Assembly (NCBI GenBank): GCA_030151145.1
Contig: JASLEL010000061.1
Location: 1 to 5,507, forward strand
Source of the DNA: Aquirhabdus sp.
Lineage (GTDB): Bacteria > Pseudomonadota > Gammaproteobacteria > Pseudomonadales > Moraxellaceae
Direction of reading: 5' to 3'
Length of the DNA: 5,507 nt
A program made the translations under genes and the position numbers. The notes beneath the pieces are model-generated. The model saw nothing but the letters and a program-made list of their open reading frames with translations, made no database searches and had not been told where the DNA came from. Positions 1-5,507 of this stretch are shown piece after piece; position 1 is the stretch's first letter; each line of letters starts with the position of its first letter.

Positions 1-608
1 CCACGACCACCCGATACCACGATGCGGGCAGCGGTCAGTTCTGGACGGTCGGACTTGGCCAGCGCTTCGCTAACGAAGCTGGATTTACCCAGATCATCGG
101 CTTCGGATACGGCTTCAACAGCAGCTGAACCACCGGTTGCAGCCGCTGGATCAAAGGCAGTACCACGCACGGTGATCACTTTGATCGCATCAGTACTTTG
201 TACGGTGGCGATGGCGTTACCGGCATAGATCGGACGCTCAAAGGTATCGGCCGATACGACTTTGGTGATCTCAGAGATCTGGTTCACGTCCAGCAGTGCT
301 GCAACGCGTGGCAGTACGCCTTTACCGATCGAAGTCGCTGCAGCCAGGATGTGGCTGTAGGATTTGCCCAAGCTTGCAACCAGCGTCGCAACGTTTTCTG
401 GCAGTTGATGCGCATAGGCAGCATTGTCAGCCAGCAGCACTTTCGAGACGCCAGCCACTTGAGCAGCAGCATCGGCGACGGCTTGCGCGCCAGAACCGGC
501 AACCAGCACATGGATATCACCACCAATGGCTTTCGCAGCGGAAATCACATTCAGGGTGGCGGATTTTAAGCTGGCATTGTCGTGTTCGGCATAAACCAAA
601 ATAGCCAT
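1..608 (-). CDS. etfA: Electron transfer flavoprotein alpha subunit, C-terminal part beyond window
   Basis: EtfA pairs with EtfB to form the soluble FAD-containing heterodimer that takes electrons from acyl-CoA and other dehydrogenases and passes them to ETF:ubiquinone oxidoreductase. The frame opens with MAILVYAEHDNASLKSATLN, a typical EtfA N-terminus, and stays open for 202 codons to the left edge. The last visible residues, ARIVVSGGR, mark the beginning of the FAD-binding domain, so roughly the last 100 residues of a protein usually about 310 long are missing. The visible part is the N-terminal alpha/beta domain (residues 1 to about 190). The ATG at 606-608 is preceded by AGGAG six bases upstream (615-619), which fixes the start. 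It lies 74 bases downstream of etfB on the same strand, the normal etfB-etfA order, and is probably cotranscribed. No frameshift is seen. Confidence 0.95.
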   Translation of the reverse strand, partial: MAILVYAEHDNASLKSATLNVISAAKAIGGDIHVLVAGSGAQAVADAAAQVAGVSKVLLADNAAYAHQLPENVATLVASLGKSYSHILAAATSIGKGVLPRVAALLDVNQISEITKVVSADTFERPIYAGNAIATVQSTDAIKVITVRGTAFDPAAATGGSAAVEAVSEADDLGKSSFVSEALAKSDRPELTAARIVVSGGR

Positions 609-682
609 TTGGAACTCCTAAAAAACGGAATACGTTTTGTAAAATCGGTTAATCAGTTAAAAAGCGTTTGAATCCGAAAGGA

Positions 683-1432
683 TCAGATCACTTTGGCTTC
701 GTTTTTCAGTTTTTCGATCAGCTCGTCTACCGACTTCACTTTGATACCGGCTTTACGTTCTGCTGGTGGGTTCACGCTCAGCACTTTCAGACCCGAAGCA
801 GTGTTGACGCCATAGTCAGCTGGAGTCTTGGTATCCAGCGGCTTTTTACGGGCTTTCATGATGTTTGGCAGAGCGGCGTAACGTGGCTCGTTCAGACGCA
901 GGTCGGTGGTCACGATGGCTGGCAGCGGCAGGTCAACCACTTGTGCACCGCCGTCGATTTCACGCTCAACTTGCAGGGTCGTACCATTGACGGTCACTTT
1001 GGATGCGAAGGTACCTTGACCTACGCCCATCAGTGCAGCCAGCATTTGGCCGGTCTGGTTGTTGTCATCATCGATGGCTTGTTTGCCCAAGAGGATGATT
1101 TGAGGCTGTTCTTGATCAGCGATGGCTTTGAGGATCTTGGCAACCGCCAGAGGCGCAACCGCATCATCGGTTTGAACCAGAATACCACGGTCAGCACCCA
1201 GCGCCATGGCAGAGCGGATTTGCTCTTGTGCTGCGGTTGGGCCAACGGAAACCACAACAATCTCAGTCACTACGCCTTTTTCTTTCAGACGAACTGCTTC
1301 TTCGACAGCAATTTCACAGAAAGGGTTGATGGACATTTTGACGTTGGTCAGATCAACACCGGTTTTATCCGCTTTAACACGAACTTTGACGTTGAAGTCG
1401 ACAACGCGCTTGACAGCGACAAGAGCCTTCAT
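683..1432 (-). CDS. etfB: Electron transfer flavoprotein beta subunit
   Basis: EtfB binds AMP and contacts partner dehydrogenases; with EtfA it forms the ETF that links fatty-acid and amino-acid oxidation to the quinone pool. The 249-residue product has the usual family length. It starts MKALVAVKRVVDFNVKVRVK, the family N-terminus. The stretch GKQAIDDDNNQTGQM (116-130) fits the nucleotide-binding segment. VEREIDGG followed by LPAIVTT (about 155-176) fits the ETF-beta signature. LRLNEPRYAALPNIMKARKK (178-197) is the conserved partner-recognition loop region. The start at 1432 has GAGGA five bases upstream; extending to an ATG at 1489 would add 19 basic residues not found in the family. etfA follows after 74 bases. 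The product acts in the cytoplasm, and nothing in the gene looks abnormal. Confidence 0.97.
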   Translation of the reverse strand: MKALVAVKRVVDFNVKVRVKADKTGVDLTNVKMSINPFCEIAVEEAVRLKEKGVVTEIVVVSVGPTAAQEQIRSAMALGADRGILVQTDDAVAPLAVAKILKAIADQEQPQIILLGKQAIDDDNNQTGQMLAALMGVGQGTFASKVTVNGTTLQVEREIDGGAQVVDLPLPAIVTTDLRLNEPRYAALPNIMKARKKPLDTKTPADYGVNTASGLKVLSVNPPAERKAGIKVKSVDELIEKLKNEAKVI

Positions 1433-1437
1433 AAAAT

Positions 1438-1442
1438 TCCTC
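1438..1442 (-). promoter_or_regulatory. Ribosome binding site deciding the etfB start
   Basis: On the minus strand this reads GAGGA, five bases before the ATG at 1430-1432. It supports the 249-residue form of EtfB over the longer in-frame ATG at 1489. Confidence 0.8.
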
Positions 1443-1600
1443 GGCTTGGCTAGTGGATACAAAAATCTGATGCGCGAACGCAATCGCAATGCGTGAACCG
1501 AAACAGTTCACTTTACTATTCGACGAACTTAAACCACGAAGGCGATCTGTAACAACCACCCACCCCATTTAAGAATAAGCCCAGAATAAATTAAGAGTGC

Positions 1601-1612
1601 GCAATATATTGC
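1601..1612. repeat. Perfect 12-base palindrome in the etfB upstream region
   Basis: GCAATATATTGC is a perfect dyad about 170 bases upstream of etfB, in AT-rich sequence. It could be a protein-binding site for etfBA control, but a single palindrome of this size can also arise by chance. Confidence 0.25.
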
Positions 1613-1760
1613 TATTTGAAGGCGCTAAGGTCAAGCCAAAATCACCCACAATCCACAAAATTGACGCACAGGGCGCACATGATGGCGAGGGTCACCAGCA
1701 TTCGCTATGGCCTGACTGACAAGTCTCTCGAAAATTTTCGCAAAATGCTGCATTTTTGAT

Positions 1761-1790
1761 TTGACAATGATCATTGTCTATTGATATAAA
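1761..1790 (+). promoter_or_regulatory. Predicted sigma70 promoter for the 1887 gene
   Basis: TTGACA at 1761-1766 matches the -35 consensus fully, and TATAAA at 1785-1790 matches the -10 at five of six positions, with an 18-base spacer. Transcription would start near 1797, giving a leader of about 90 bases before the ATG at 1887. The -35 overlaps a perfect palindrome, which suggests repression. Confidence 0.65.
1763..1778. promoter_or_regulatory. Operator-like palindrome 1
   Basis: GACAATGATCATTGTC is a perfect 16-base palindrome covering the end of the -35 box and the start of the spacer of the predicted promoter. A dimeric repressor bound here would block RNA polymerase. It shares the GACAATG half and the 16-base GACA-to-TGTC span with a second dyad 37 bases downstream. 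The binding protein is not encoded in the window. Confidence 0.6.
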
Positions 1791-1795
1791 ACCAT

Positions 1796-1819
1796 TATTG
1801 ACAATGGATGCTGTCAATA
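1796..1819. promoter_or_regulatory. Operator-like inverted repeat 2
   Basis: TATTGACA (1796-1803) and TGTCAATA (1812-1819) are perfect 8-base inverted arms with an 8-base spacer, lying at and just after the predicted transcription start. Its core at 1800-1815, GACAATGGATGCTGTC, matches palindrome 1 at 11 of 16 positions with identical spacing, so both probably bind the same regulator. Confidence 0.55.
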
Positions 1820-1886
1820 TAAAACACCCATCAGCAGCATCACATACTTCGTGATTTAAACCTTATATACAGCGAGGTCATCCCTC

Positions 1887-2732
1887 ATGGTCAGCACTCA
1901 TCAGCCGCTTACAACAACAGCCTCCGCTCTCAATCCCAGCGCATCTACGATTACGGTGCGACGACCGGACCTCAGCTTTGATACTCTGCCCAAATATTAT
2001 TTTGACCACAACCCACTGCTGTCGCACTTTCTGACCGCGCTGTCATTAACCTTCCCGCATGGTGAACGTTTCTTCGTGCATAGCGTGCGCACGGTGCGCG
2101 ACCGTATTCAAGACCCAGCCCTACAGCGCGATGTCTCGGCCTTTATCGGTCAGGAAGCCATGCACAGTCATGCGCATGAAGACTTTAATGAATACGCCAA
2201 ATCCTATGGCCTCGACGTGCAGCCGATCATTGATGATGAATATCAGAAGATTGAGCAAGCCAAAGGCATGTTAAACGAGAAACAGCAGTTGGCCGTCACC
2301 TGCGCACTGGAGCATTTCACCGCCATCATTGCGCAATACTTCCTTGAGCATCCCGATTTTCATCAGAAACTGCACCCCAAGGCCGCTCGCCTGTGGCTCT
2401 GGCATGCCTTAGAGGAGACGGAGCATAAAGCCGTCGCGTTTGATGTCTATCAGGCGATCTTTCACGATGATGTGGTCCGCAAACGCACCATGCGCATCAT
2501 CACCACGACCTTCCTGACTCGCATCAGCTATATAACGCTGCGCCTGATGCTGCAGGACAAAGCCGCCCGCTGGCAGTTCAAGCAGCACTGGCAAGCGGTA
2601 CGCGAGCTGCAAACCATGATGAAGACACTACTGCCGGCCTATCTGGACTATTACGATGATCATTTTCATCCAAATCAGCACGATAGCCGCGCACTGACCG
2701 CCGAATGGCGCGATGCACTGTTTGCCGCTTAA
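1887..2732 (+). CDS. Predicted metal-dependent hydrolase family protein (PF10118-like)
   Basis: The 281-residue product resembles the family annotated as predicted metal-dependent hydrolase (PF10118/COG3687 type), by the segments FPHGERFFVHSVR (56-68), FIGQEAMHSHAHEDFNEY (86-103) and WLWHALEETEHKAVAFDVY (170-188). To my knowledge the substrate is unknown. Four spaced acidic/His positions stand out: E60, E90-x-x-H93, E142 and E177-x-x-H180. This is the layout of ferritin-like di-iron helical bundles, so an oxidative di-iron role is possible and the name hydrolase may be wrong. There is no signal peptide or clear membrane segment, so it is probably cytoplasmic. The ATG at 1887 follows GAGG (1874-1877) with a nine-base gap. 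The gene stands alone, converges on xerC, and has a promoter with two operator-like dyads, which points to induced expression. Confidence 0.85.
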   Translation: MVSTHQPLTTTASALNPSASTITVRRPDLSFDTLPKYYFDHNPLLSHFLTALSLTFPHGERFFVHSVRTVRDRIQDPALQRDVSAFIGQEAMHSHAHEDFNEYAKSYGLDVQPIIDDEYQKIEQAKGMLNEKQQLAVTCALEHFTAIIAQYFLEHPDFHQKLHPKAARLWLWHALEETEHKAVAFDVYQAIFHDDVVRKRTMRIITTTFLTRISYITLRLMLQDKAARWQFKQHWQAVRELQTMMKTLLPAYLDYYDDHFHPNQHDSRALTAEWRDALFAA

Positions 2733-2741
2733 TATGACTTA

Positions 2742-2781
2742 TGCGTTACATGTAAAATTTAAAAAAGATACATGTAACGCA
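2742..2781. terminator. Inverted repeat between convergent genes, probable bidirectional terminator built from GTTACATGTA
   Basis: The arms TGCGTTACATGTA (2742-2754) and TACATGTAACGCA (2769-2781) pair perfectly over 13 bases around a 14-base A/T-rich loop. The dyad fills nearly all the space between the stop of the plus-strand gene (2732) and the xerC stop (2784). Rightward it is followed by ATTTATTT, a weak T-rich run; leftward no T tract follows, so it is not a textbook intrinsic terminator. Each arm contains the self-complementary TACATGTA, so cruciform or protein-binding roles are also possible. Confidence 0.5.
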
Positions 2782-2783
2782 AT

Positions 2784-3725
2784 TTATTTGCGCAGCCGCG
2801 CACGCGGATGGGCTTGATCATAGACCTTGGTCAGGTGTGCAAAATCCAGATGGGTATAGACCTGCGTGGTGCTGATATTGGCATGACCAAGCAACTCCTG
2901 CACCGCCCGTAGATCACCACTGCCAGCCAGTAAATGTGAAGCAAAACAATGGCGTAATAAATGCGGATGCAGATGCTGCGCAATGCCCGCCCGCATGGCC
3001 TGATGCGCAACCCGCCGCTCGATAGTGCGCGGGTGTAACCCCTGTCCCAAGCGTTCGCTGACGAATACATGTAACACACCTTCATCCGCCCATAGCGCCC
3101 GATGCGGCAGCCAATCATCCAGTGCTGCCAGTGCCTTGGAACCGATGGGCAAGATACGCACCTTGCGACCCTTACCCGTCACCGTGACCAGCCTGCGCGG
3201 CAGGTCCAGCATCGGCAATGTCAGCTCCGCCAACTCCGATAGACGCAGCCCGCTGCTATACAGCAGCTCCAGCATGGCACGATCACGTATCCATAGCCGA
3301 GCCTCATCAGGGTCGGTCGGCGCAGGCTGATCCAGCAACTGCTCGACCAGCTCCGCATCCATGACTCCAGGTAACGGTCGCGGTGGACGTTTGATCGAGA
3401 AATCCTGCGCGGGATTCTGGGTCAATACCCCCTGCTCAACCAGCCAACCGGCAAAATGGCGAATCGCCGACAGCTCGCGCTGCAGACTGGCGGGAGATAA
3501 TCCTTCCATCTCCATCCGAAATCCCGCAAAGCGCTTGAGCGTCGCAAGATCCAAGCCAGACAACACGTCGCTCTCGGCACGATCGCCATCTGTATCCGCT
3601 GCCATAAAACGCAAAAGCCCACGCACATCGCGTGCGTAGGCTTTAAGCGTATGTCTTGATCGCTGCGCGGTAGTCAACTCAGATAGCCAGCGTGTCAGCA
3701 GCGCTTCATCGGACATCGTTGTCAT
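2784..3725 (-). CDS. xerC: Tyrosine recombinase XerC
   Basis: XerC works with XerD at the dif site near the replication terminus to resolve chromosome dimers. Counting from the ATG at 3725 (313 residues), an N-terminal SAM-like core-binding domain spans about 5-105 and the catalytic domain about 120-310. All expected catalytic residues are present: R161 (SSGLRLSEL), K185 (TGKGRK), H255-x-x-R258 (HPHLLRHCF), H281 (LLGHANIS) and the nucleophile Y290 (QVYTHLDF). GDLRAVQELLGHANISTTQ, the YTHLDF box and the ending AHPRARLRK favour XerC over XerD. It is slightly longer than the usual 298 or so residues. The start is uncertain: GTG 3728, ATG 3725 and ATG 3716 are all in frame, and no strong Shine-Dalgarno is seen. 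It follows amgK-murU on the same strand after 56 bases that contain an inverted repeat. Related repeats lie at both ends and inside the gene. Confidence 0.93.
   Translation of the reverse strand: MTTMSDEALLTRWLSELTTAQRSRHTLKAYARDVRGLLRFMAADTDGDRAESDVLSGLDLATLKRFAGFRMEMEGLSPASLQRELSAIRHFAGWLVEQGVLTQNPAQDFSIKRPPRPLPGVMDAELVEQLLDQPAPTDPDEARLWIRDRAMLELLYSSGLRLSELAELTLPMLDLPRRLVTVTGKGRKVRILPIGSKALAALDDWLPHRALWADEGVLHVFVSERLGQGLHPRTIERRVAHQAMRAGIAQHLHPHLLRHCFASHLLAGSGDLRAVQELLGHANISTTQVYTHLDFAHLTKVYDQAHPRARLRK
3065..3075 (-). repeat. Single GTTACATGTAT copy inside xerC
   Basis: On the minus strand this reads GTTACATGTAT, identical to the copies in the repeats flanking xerC. It falls in frame across Val-Leu-His-Val-Phe in the catalytic domain and does not disturb the protein. 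Confidence 0.7.
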
Positions 3726-3740
3726 CACTCACTTTTATCA

Positions 3741-3772
3741 ATACATGTAACTCACCAAAAAGTTACATGTAT
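3741..3772. repeat. Inverted repeat of GTTACATGTAT between murU and xerC
   Basis: The arms ATACATGTAACT (3741-3752) and AGTTACATGTAT (3761-3772) are perfect 12-base inverted copies around an 8-base spacer. The dyad lies 9 bases past the murU stop and about 15 bases before the xerC start. In the leftward direction it is followed by TGATAAAAG rather than a T tract, so simple intrinsic termination of amgK-murU is doubtful. It may act as a weak terminator, an operator for xerC, or a site for another DNA-binding protein. It shares its arms with the repeat at the other end of xerC, but the spacer differs (8 against 14 bases). Confidence 0.75.
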
Positions 3773-3790
3773 CAAATCATATCAAATCAG
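3771..3790. repeat. Short tandem duplication at the murU stop
   Basis: ATCAAATCAT is followed directly by ATCAAATCAG, two 10-base units differing at one position. The second unit includes the murU stop codon (TGA on the minus strand, 3782-3784). It is probably a small slippage duplication. Confidence 0.4.
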
Positions 3791-4456
3791 TCCGGTCCGA
3801 ATCTGCAGATCCAGATCGCTCAGGCGCTCCGGTGTACCCACATCAACCCAAGCACCACGATACCACTCCCCACTCACCTGCCCAGCCGCCATGGCCTCAC
3901 GCAGGATCGGCGCGAGTGGTGCCTTACCCGGCGCAAGCGTAGCGAAGAGCTGAGGCGACAGCAGACTGATCCCGGCAAAGGTATGCTTGTCCTCGCCCTC
4001 GCTCAGCACGCGATCACCCTCTAGCGCAAAATCCCCTTTGAGATGCTGCGGGGGATTGTCCACCAGCACCAGATGCGCCAGATCCGTACCCAGATCTCTC
4101 GACGCCAGTGTCGCCACATCGAAGCGAGTCCAGACATCGCCATTGACCAAGAGAAACGGCTCATCACCCAGCAGCAGCAATGCCTTCTGGATGCCACCCG
4201 CCGTCTCCAGCGGCTCACCCTCGTGCGACCAGTGGATACGAACGCCCAAAGCGCTACCATCCCCCAACGCCTCGACCAGCTTGTCGCCCAGCCAGGCGGT
4301 ATTGATCACAATATCGTGTACCCCTGCGCGTGCCAGTGCTTCGATGTGCCAGACGATCAGCGGTTTGTCGCCGACCGCAAGCAAAGGCTTGGGCGTATGC
4401 AGGGTCAGTGGACGCAAACGGGTGCCCAGACCCGCTGCCAGAATCATTGCGCGCAT
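3782..4456 (-). CDS. murU: N-acetylmuramate alpha-1-phosphate uridylyltransferase
   Basis: MurU converts MurNAc-alpha-1-phosphate and UTP to UDP-MurNAc and pyrophosphate, the last step of the anomeric peptidoglycan recycling route. The product of 224 residues has the sugar-nucleotide transferase signature LAAGLGTRLRPLT (6-18) with K23 in TPKP, ETAGGI (84-89), the metal-binding NGDVW (105-109; D107), and VDVGTPERL (204-212; D205). Length and sequence fit MurU better than the longer GlmU or RmlA enzymes, and the upstream amgK supports this. The start is set at the ATG 4456 because AGGAAG lies six bases before it and the family begins M-[RK]-A-M-I-L-A-A-G. An in-frame GTG at 4486 overlaps the amgK stop by four bases and would add ten residues. 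It is cotranscribed with amgK. Confidence 0.93.
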   Translation of the reverse strand: MRAMILAAGLGTRLRPLTLHTPKPLLAVGDKPLIVWHIEALARAGVHDIVINTAWLGDKLVEALGDGSALGVRIHWSHEGEPLETAGGIQKALLLLGDEPFLLVNGDVWTRFDVATLASRDLGTDLAHLVLVDNPPQHLKGDFALEGDRVLSEGEDKHTFAGISLLSPQLFATLAPGKAPLAPILREAMAAGQVSGEWYRGAWVDVGTPERLSDLDLQIRTGLI

Positions 4457-4462
4457 AGATCG

Positions 4463-4468
4463 CTTCCT
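4463..4468 (-). promoter_or_regulatory. Ribosome binding site deciding the murU start
   Basis: On the minus strand this reads AGGAAG, six bases before the ATG at 4454-4456. It favours the 224-residue form over the GTG at 4486. Confidence 0.75.
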
Positions 4469-4482
4469 GTCTTGATTTGAGC

Positions 4483-5507
4483 TCACAGATAACCCTGTAG
4501 CAGGGCCATACTCTCCGGTGCTTCGACCAGAAAGGCTGGCAAGATACGATCACGCAGCCATTGGTGGAATTCTGCCAACTCCGCATACTCGGCAGTCTCT
4601 TCTAAAAGATAAAGCAATACCAGTGGCAAATCCTTCAGATAGCCCGCCTTGCCGTCGCGATAATACAGCCGCGCAAAGATCCCCAGCACTTTCAGGTGAC
4701 GCTGTGCACCCATAAAGTCAAACCATGACTTCATTTGCTCAAACGACACCTTGATATAGTCCTGCACCGTCTGACGTTCCCAGTAGCCATGCAGCCAGCC
4801 ATAGACGCTTTTGCTCGGCCACTGCACGTAGGCATCGCGCAAGAGCGAGACAATGTCATAGGTAATCGGTCCACTGACCGCATCCTGAAAATCAATAATA
4901 CCGAGCGCTTCAGAGTCCCGCAGTACCATCAGATTACGACAGTGATAATCGCGGTGCACCACCACCTGCGGCTGTGCCAGCGCCTGCTTGGCGAGGAAAT
5001 CATAGGTGCGCAAGAGCAGCGTCATCTCATCCGCAGAAGGCTGCAGCGAGAGGTATTTTTTGAGGAACCACTCATCAAACAGACTCATCTCATCAATGAG
5101 CTTGGCTTCGCTATAGGGCGGCAGCGGATAGCGGCTATCGGCGGGCGCGTGCTGCAGATGCACCAGCTGATTCATGGCCTGCCCGTAGAGCTGGTCGACA
5201 TTGTCTTCTGCCAAGACCTGCGACAGCACGGTATCGCCAAAGTCTTCCAGAATAATAAAACCCTGTACCGGGTCGCTTGCGATGACATGCGGCACCCGCA
5301 CGCCATGCTGGCTCAACATATGATCAATCGCCAGAAACGGACGGGTGTCTTCTTTGGGTGGCGGCGCATCCATGACGATCAGCGAGGAGTGCGTCGCGTG
5401 AATCGGGGTGTTCACATCCTGTACATGCAGACGGTAATAGCCCCGAAAGCTAGCATCACCTGTGAGCGGAATGAGTTGAAAATTATCAGTATCAAGGTGT
5501 TCAGCGA
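4483..5507 (-). CDS. amgK: Anomeric MurNAc/GlcNAc kinase, 5' end beyond window
   Basis: AmgK phosphorylates MurNAc (and GlcNAc) at the anomeric carbon, giving the substrate for MurU. The frame is open from the right edge to the TGA at 4483, 340 complete codons, which is about full family length, so only a short N-terminal piece is missing. Counting from the first whole visible codon (5503-5505): GDASFRGYYRL (16-26) is the N-lobe nucleotide loop, VMDAPPPKED is at 44-53, ILEDFGD at 85-91, HRDYHCRNL (184-192) is the catalytic loop with D186 and N191, and IIDFQDAV (203-210) carries the metal-binding D205. These are features of the aminoglycoside phosphotransferase fold. A GTG at 5413-5415 is not the true start, because the conserved GDASFR motif lies upstream of it. 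murU follows 26 bases after the stop, forming an operon. Confidence 0.93.
   Translation of the reverse strand, partial: AEHLDTDNFQLIPLTGDASFRGYYRLHVQDVNTPIHATHSSLIVMDAPPPKEDTRPFLAIDHMLSQHGVRVPHVIASDPVQGFIILEDFGDTVLSQVLAEDNVDQLYGQAMNQLVHLQHAPADSRYPLPPYSEAKLIDEMSLFDEWFLKKYLSLQPSADEMTLLLRTYDFLAKQALAQPQVVVHRDYHCRNLMVLRDSEALGIIDFQDAVSGPITYDIVSLLRDAYVQWPSKSVYGWLHGYWERQTVQDYIKVSFEQMKSWFDFMGAQRHLKVLGIFARLYYRDGKAGYLKDLPLVLLYLLEETAEYAELAEFHQWLRDRILPAFLVEAPESMALLQGYL

Larger units (their letters stand above)
1433..1886. other. Gene-free divergent region between etfB and the 1887 gene
   Basis: No coding frame here looks real: the short overlapping frames are the upstream extension of etfB or random. The region must hold the etfBA promoter (leftward) and the promoter for the gene at 1887 (rightward). 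Only the rightward one is clear, at 1761-1790. For etfBA the best leftward candidate I can see is TTGACC (1629-1634) followed by AT-rich sequence around 1603-1611, but no good -10 sits at the right spacing, so I do not call it. The section from about 1560 to 1870 is visibly richer in A and T than the genes around it. No RNA gene or strong hairpin was recognised. Confidence 0.75.

Noticed and set aside
198..604. Overlapping plus-strand open frames
   Set aside because: They are opposite etfA, whose minus-strand frame gives a clear EtfA sequence through to the left edge.
622..638. Small hairpin AAAACG / CGTTTT between etfB and etfA
   Set aside because: A six-pair, mostly A/T stem is too weak for a terminator inside an operon that is normally cotranscribed.
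668..1453. Long plus-strand open frame of 261 codons
   Set aside because: It lies opposite etfB, has no family resemblance, and etfB matches its family along the whole length; it is an antisense shadow.
1433..1489. N-terminal extension of etfB to an ATG at 1489
   Set aside because: It adds 19 residues foreign to the family, while the ATG at 1432 has a good ribosome binding site and starts with the conserved MKALVAVKRV.
1479..1490. Tandem CGCAAT CGCAAT
   Set aside because: Two 6-base units are too short to distinguish from chance.
1763..1778. Fur box
   Set aside because: It shares the AATGAT core with the Fur consensus GATAATGATAATCATTATC, but lacks the 19-base layout and has GACA/TGTC ends also seen in the second dyad, which looks even less like Fur.
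3741..3772. A dif site next to xerC
   Set aside because: Geometry is suggestive, but the arms do not match the conserved XerD half-site TTATGTTAAAT or the usual XerC arm, and dif normally lies at the terminus, not at xerC.
4457..4486. GTG start of murU overlapping the amgK stop
   Set aside because: The overlap is attractive for translational coupling, but the ATG at 4456 has AGGAAG at ideal spacing and matches the family N-terminus.
5413..5415. GTG as the start of amgK
   Set aside because: The frame is open upstream to the window edge and encodes the conserved GDASFR loop, so the true start is outside the window.
5421..5428. Possible sixth copy of the repeat word in amgK
   Set aside because: It shares only TACATG; the flanking bases differ from GTTACATGTA on both strands.

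Overview
The window looks like chromosomal DNA of a gammaproteobacterium, most likely from the Pseudomonadales and possibly near Moraxellaceae. This is inferred from the anomeric cell-wall recycling pair amgK-murU (known from Pseudomonas and relatives), a standard etfBA operon, and a XerC with the RHCFASHLL variant of its catalytic box. No organism can be named from the sequence alone. Most of the window is core housekeeping sequence. There is no RNA gene, insertion sequence, CRISPR array or phage gene.

Layout. (1) Positions 1-1432, minus strand: etfB followed by etfA, which runs off the left edge. Together they encode the electron transfer flavoprotein that collects electrons from acyl-CoA and related dehydrogenases. 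(2) Positions 1433-1886: a 454-base gene-free divergent region. Its right end carries a good sigma70-type promoter overlapped by two dyads of the same geometry, reading toward the next gene. (3) Positions 1887-2732, plus strand: a protein of the predicted metal-dependent hydrolase family (PF10118 type). Its spaced Glu and ExxH residues resemble a ferritin-like di-iron site. (4) Positions 2784-3725, minus strand: xerC, the tyrosine recombinase of chromosome dimer resolution. (5) Positions 3782-4456 and 4483-5507, minus strand: murU and amgK (5' end cut by the right edge). They form a recycling pair that turns MurNAc into UDP-MurNAc, bypassing de novo synthesis through MurA.

The most unusual signal is a repeated word, GTTACATGTA (usually GTTACATGTAT). 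It occurs five times in about 1 kb: as an inverted pair just past the 3' end of xerC, as an inverted pair just before its 5' end, and once inside the gene. Paired copies at gene ends plus single copies in genes recall DNA uptake sequences or a dispersed terminator family. Because the word brackets a tyrosine recombinase gene, a recombinase or regulator site must also be considered. A genome-wide count would separate these. The second point of interest is the pair of matched operators upstream of the 1887-2732 gene, which imply control by an unidentified dimeric repressor.
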